From Argentina anserina (taxonomy: Eukaryota; Streptophyta; Magnoliopsida; Rosales; Rosaceae): a DNA stretch of 64,000 nucleotides. The DNA lies in the NCBI RefSeq assembly GCF_933775445.1, contig NC_065876.1, forward strand, positions 18,910,001 through 18,974,000. Direction: 5' to 3'. Within the stretch, counting starts at the first letter, position 1. Every line of letters begins with the position of its first letter. Below, in pieces: positions 62,806 to 64,000 of this stretch. The notes under the pieces are model-generated. The model was not told the DNA's origin and did no database searches. It worked only from the letters and a program-made list of their open reading frames with translations. The position numbers and the translations under genes are program-made.

Positions 62806-64000
62806 CTGTTTGAAAGAAACACACGCCCACACTGGAACCACTCTCAAATTCAATAAAAACTCGAATCAGAAAGACTTACAGAAAGATACTCAAACGAGGA
62901 TTGAAAAGATACTCAAAGTGCAATAGTAAACATACTCAAACGATAGAAAGATACTCAGTTTGAAAGAAACACACGCCCACACTGGAAACACTCTCAAATT
63001 CAATAGAAACTCGCATCAGAAAGCCTTACAGAAAGATACTCAAACGAGAATTGAAAAGATACTCAAATTGCAATAGTAAACATACTGAAACGATAGAAAG
63101 ATACTCAGTTTGAAAGAAACACACGCCCACACTGGAAACACTCTCAAATTCAAGAGAAACTCGCATCAGAAAGCCGTTCAGAAAGATACTCAAACGAGGA
63201 TTGAAAAGTTACTCAAATTGCAATAGTAAACATACTCAAACGATAGAAAGATACTCAGTTTGAAAGAAACACACGCCCACACTGGAAACACTCTCAAATT
63301 CAATAGAAACTCGCATCAGAAAGCCTTACAGAAAGATACTCAAACGAGAATTGAAAAGATACTCAAATTGCAATAGTAAACATACTCAAACGATAGAAAG
63401 ATACTCAGTTTGAAAGAAACACACGCCCACACTGGAAACACTCTCAAATTCAAGAGAAACTCGCATCAGAACCCCGTTCAGAAAGATACTCAAACGAGAA
63501 TTGAAAAGATACTCAAATTGCAATAGTAAACATACTCAAACGATAGAAAGATACTCAGTTTGAAAGAAACACACGCCCACACTGGAAACACTCTCAAATT
63601 CAATAGAAACTCGCATCAGAAAGGCTTACAGAAAGATACTCAAACGAGAATTGAAAAGATACTCAAAGTGCAATAGTAAACATACTCAAACGATAGAAAG
63701 ATACTCAGTTTGAAAGAAACACACGCCCACACTGGAAACACTCTCAAATTCAAGAAAAACTCGCATCAGAAAGCCGTTCAGAAAGATACTCAAACGAGGA
63801 TTGAAAAGTTACTCAAATTGCAATAGTAAACATACTCAAACGATAGAAAGATACTCAATTTGAAAGAAACACAGGCCCACACTGGAAACACTCTCAACTT
63901 CAAGAAAAACTCGCATCGACAGCCGTTCAGAAAGATTCTCAAACGAGAATTGAAAAGATACTCAAAGTGCAATAGTAAACATACTCAAAAGATAGAAAGA
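62806..64000. repeat. Copy of 57.3-58.7 kb at offset 5293 bp
   Basis: Markers GGAACCACTC at 62834, CATCAGAACCCCG near 63464 (CATCAGAACACCG in the other copy) and the preceding CATTAGAAAGGCG at 62714 all lie 5293 bp after their counterparts. The last monomers return to CTCAATTTG, CAGGCCC and a 149a monomer near 63.9 kb. The array continues past the window end. Confidence 0.85.

Larger units (their letters stand above)
1..64000. repeat. 150 bp tandem satellite array spanning the entire window
   Basis: The same unit, starting here at CTCAGTTTGAAAG, recurs every 150 or 149 bp from the first base to the last, always in the same orientation and without unique sequence between copies. Length bookkeeping gives about 426 full monomers plus three 65 bp partial ones. 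Most monomers differ from each other at only a few positions, and the same variants recur in linked sets. Satellites of roughly 150-180 bp organised in higher-order repeats are typical of eukaryotic centromeric and pericentromeric heterochromatin; that location is inferred, not shown. Both array ends lie outside the window. I do not recognise the family. All frames are closed within a little over one repeat, so it is not a coding repeat. Confidence 0.97.

Noticed and set aside
1..64000. CRISPR array
   Set aside because: The period is regular, but there are no unique spacers: the whole 150 bp is conserved, and no cas-like gene is present.
1..64000. Iteron-type replication origin, suggested by the 23 bp spaced TACTCAAA motif
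   Set aside because: The motif is an internal part of a satellite monomer repeated over 64 kb, with no replication gene or unique flanking region. Plasmid iterons form short clusters.
1..64000. Transposon-derived array or retroelement insertions
   Set aside because: I found no terminal repeats, target-site duplications, coding remnants or orientation changes. Every base fits the satellite monomer.
1..64000. Telomeric or simple-sequence repeats
   Set aside because: No short tandem motif of telomeric type or microsatellite run was seen. The longest simple tracts are A-runs of about six bases.

Overview
The whole 64 kb window is one uninterrupted head-to-tail satellite DNA array. I see no protein-coding gene, RNA gene, transposon, CRISPR array, microsatellite or unique spacer anywhere, and every repeat runs in the same orientation. 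The basic monomer is 150 bp, with a frequent 149 bp form that lacks one base. From the phase of the repeats I count about 426 full monomers, about 94 of them the 149 bp form, plus three 65 bp partial repeats. The consensus is A-rich on the given strand (about 46% A, 19% T, 21% C, 14% G; GC near 35%). An array this long, this regular and with nested higher-order repeats (HORs) points to eukaryotic heterochromatin, most likely centromeric or pericentromeric. I do not recognise the satellite family and cannot name the organism.

Monomers differ by a small set of linked variants, and their order defines HORs. The positions of the 149 bp monomers act as a barcode. Left part (1 to about 13.6 kb): a mixed block, a tandem pair of 2695 bp units (18 monomers), a tandem pair of 2245 bp units (15 monomers) and a tandem pair of 1049 bp units (7 monomers). 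Middle (about 13.6 to 42 kb): large overlapping duplications. About 3.7 kb at 9.9-13.6 kb recurs 11,984 bp downstream, about 6.5 kb at 16.1-22.7 kb recurs 9287 bp downstream, and a 3148 bp (21-monomer) unit is in tandem at 33.1-39.4 kb. Third part (42 to 55 kb): shorter cycles of 897/1197 bp and 2096 bp, and offsets of 4938-4940 bp. Right part (55 to 64 kb): a distinct zone with a 1500 bp 10-mer pair, a 600 bp 4-mer pair and three copies of a 1414/1415 bp unit, each carrying a 65 bp partial monomer.

The many short reading frames of about 60 codons on the minus strand are artefacts of the 149 bp monomers. They start at TTG, run once around the repeat and end when the one-base deletion moves the next pass into a frame with a TGA. 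No function is assigned to them.

The most useful observations are the readable history of the array (overlapping duplications, an invariant 149a-149b dimer, a 65 bp internal duplication whose precursor and perfect first state both survive nearby) and the structural properties of the monomer: near-nucleosome length, A-runs about every 11 bp, three 23 bp sub-repeats and an ATTGCAAT palindrome that one variant switches off.
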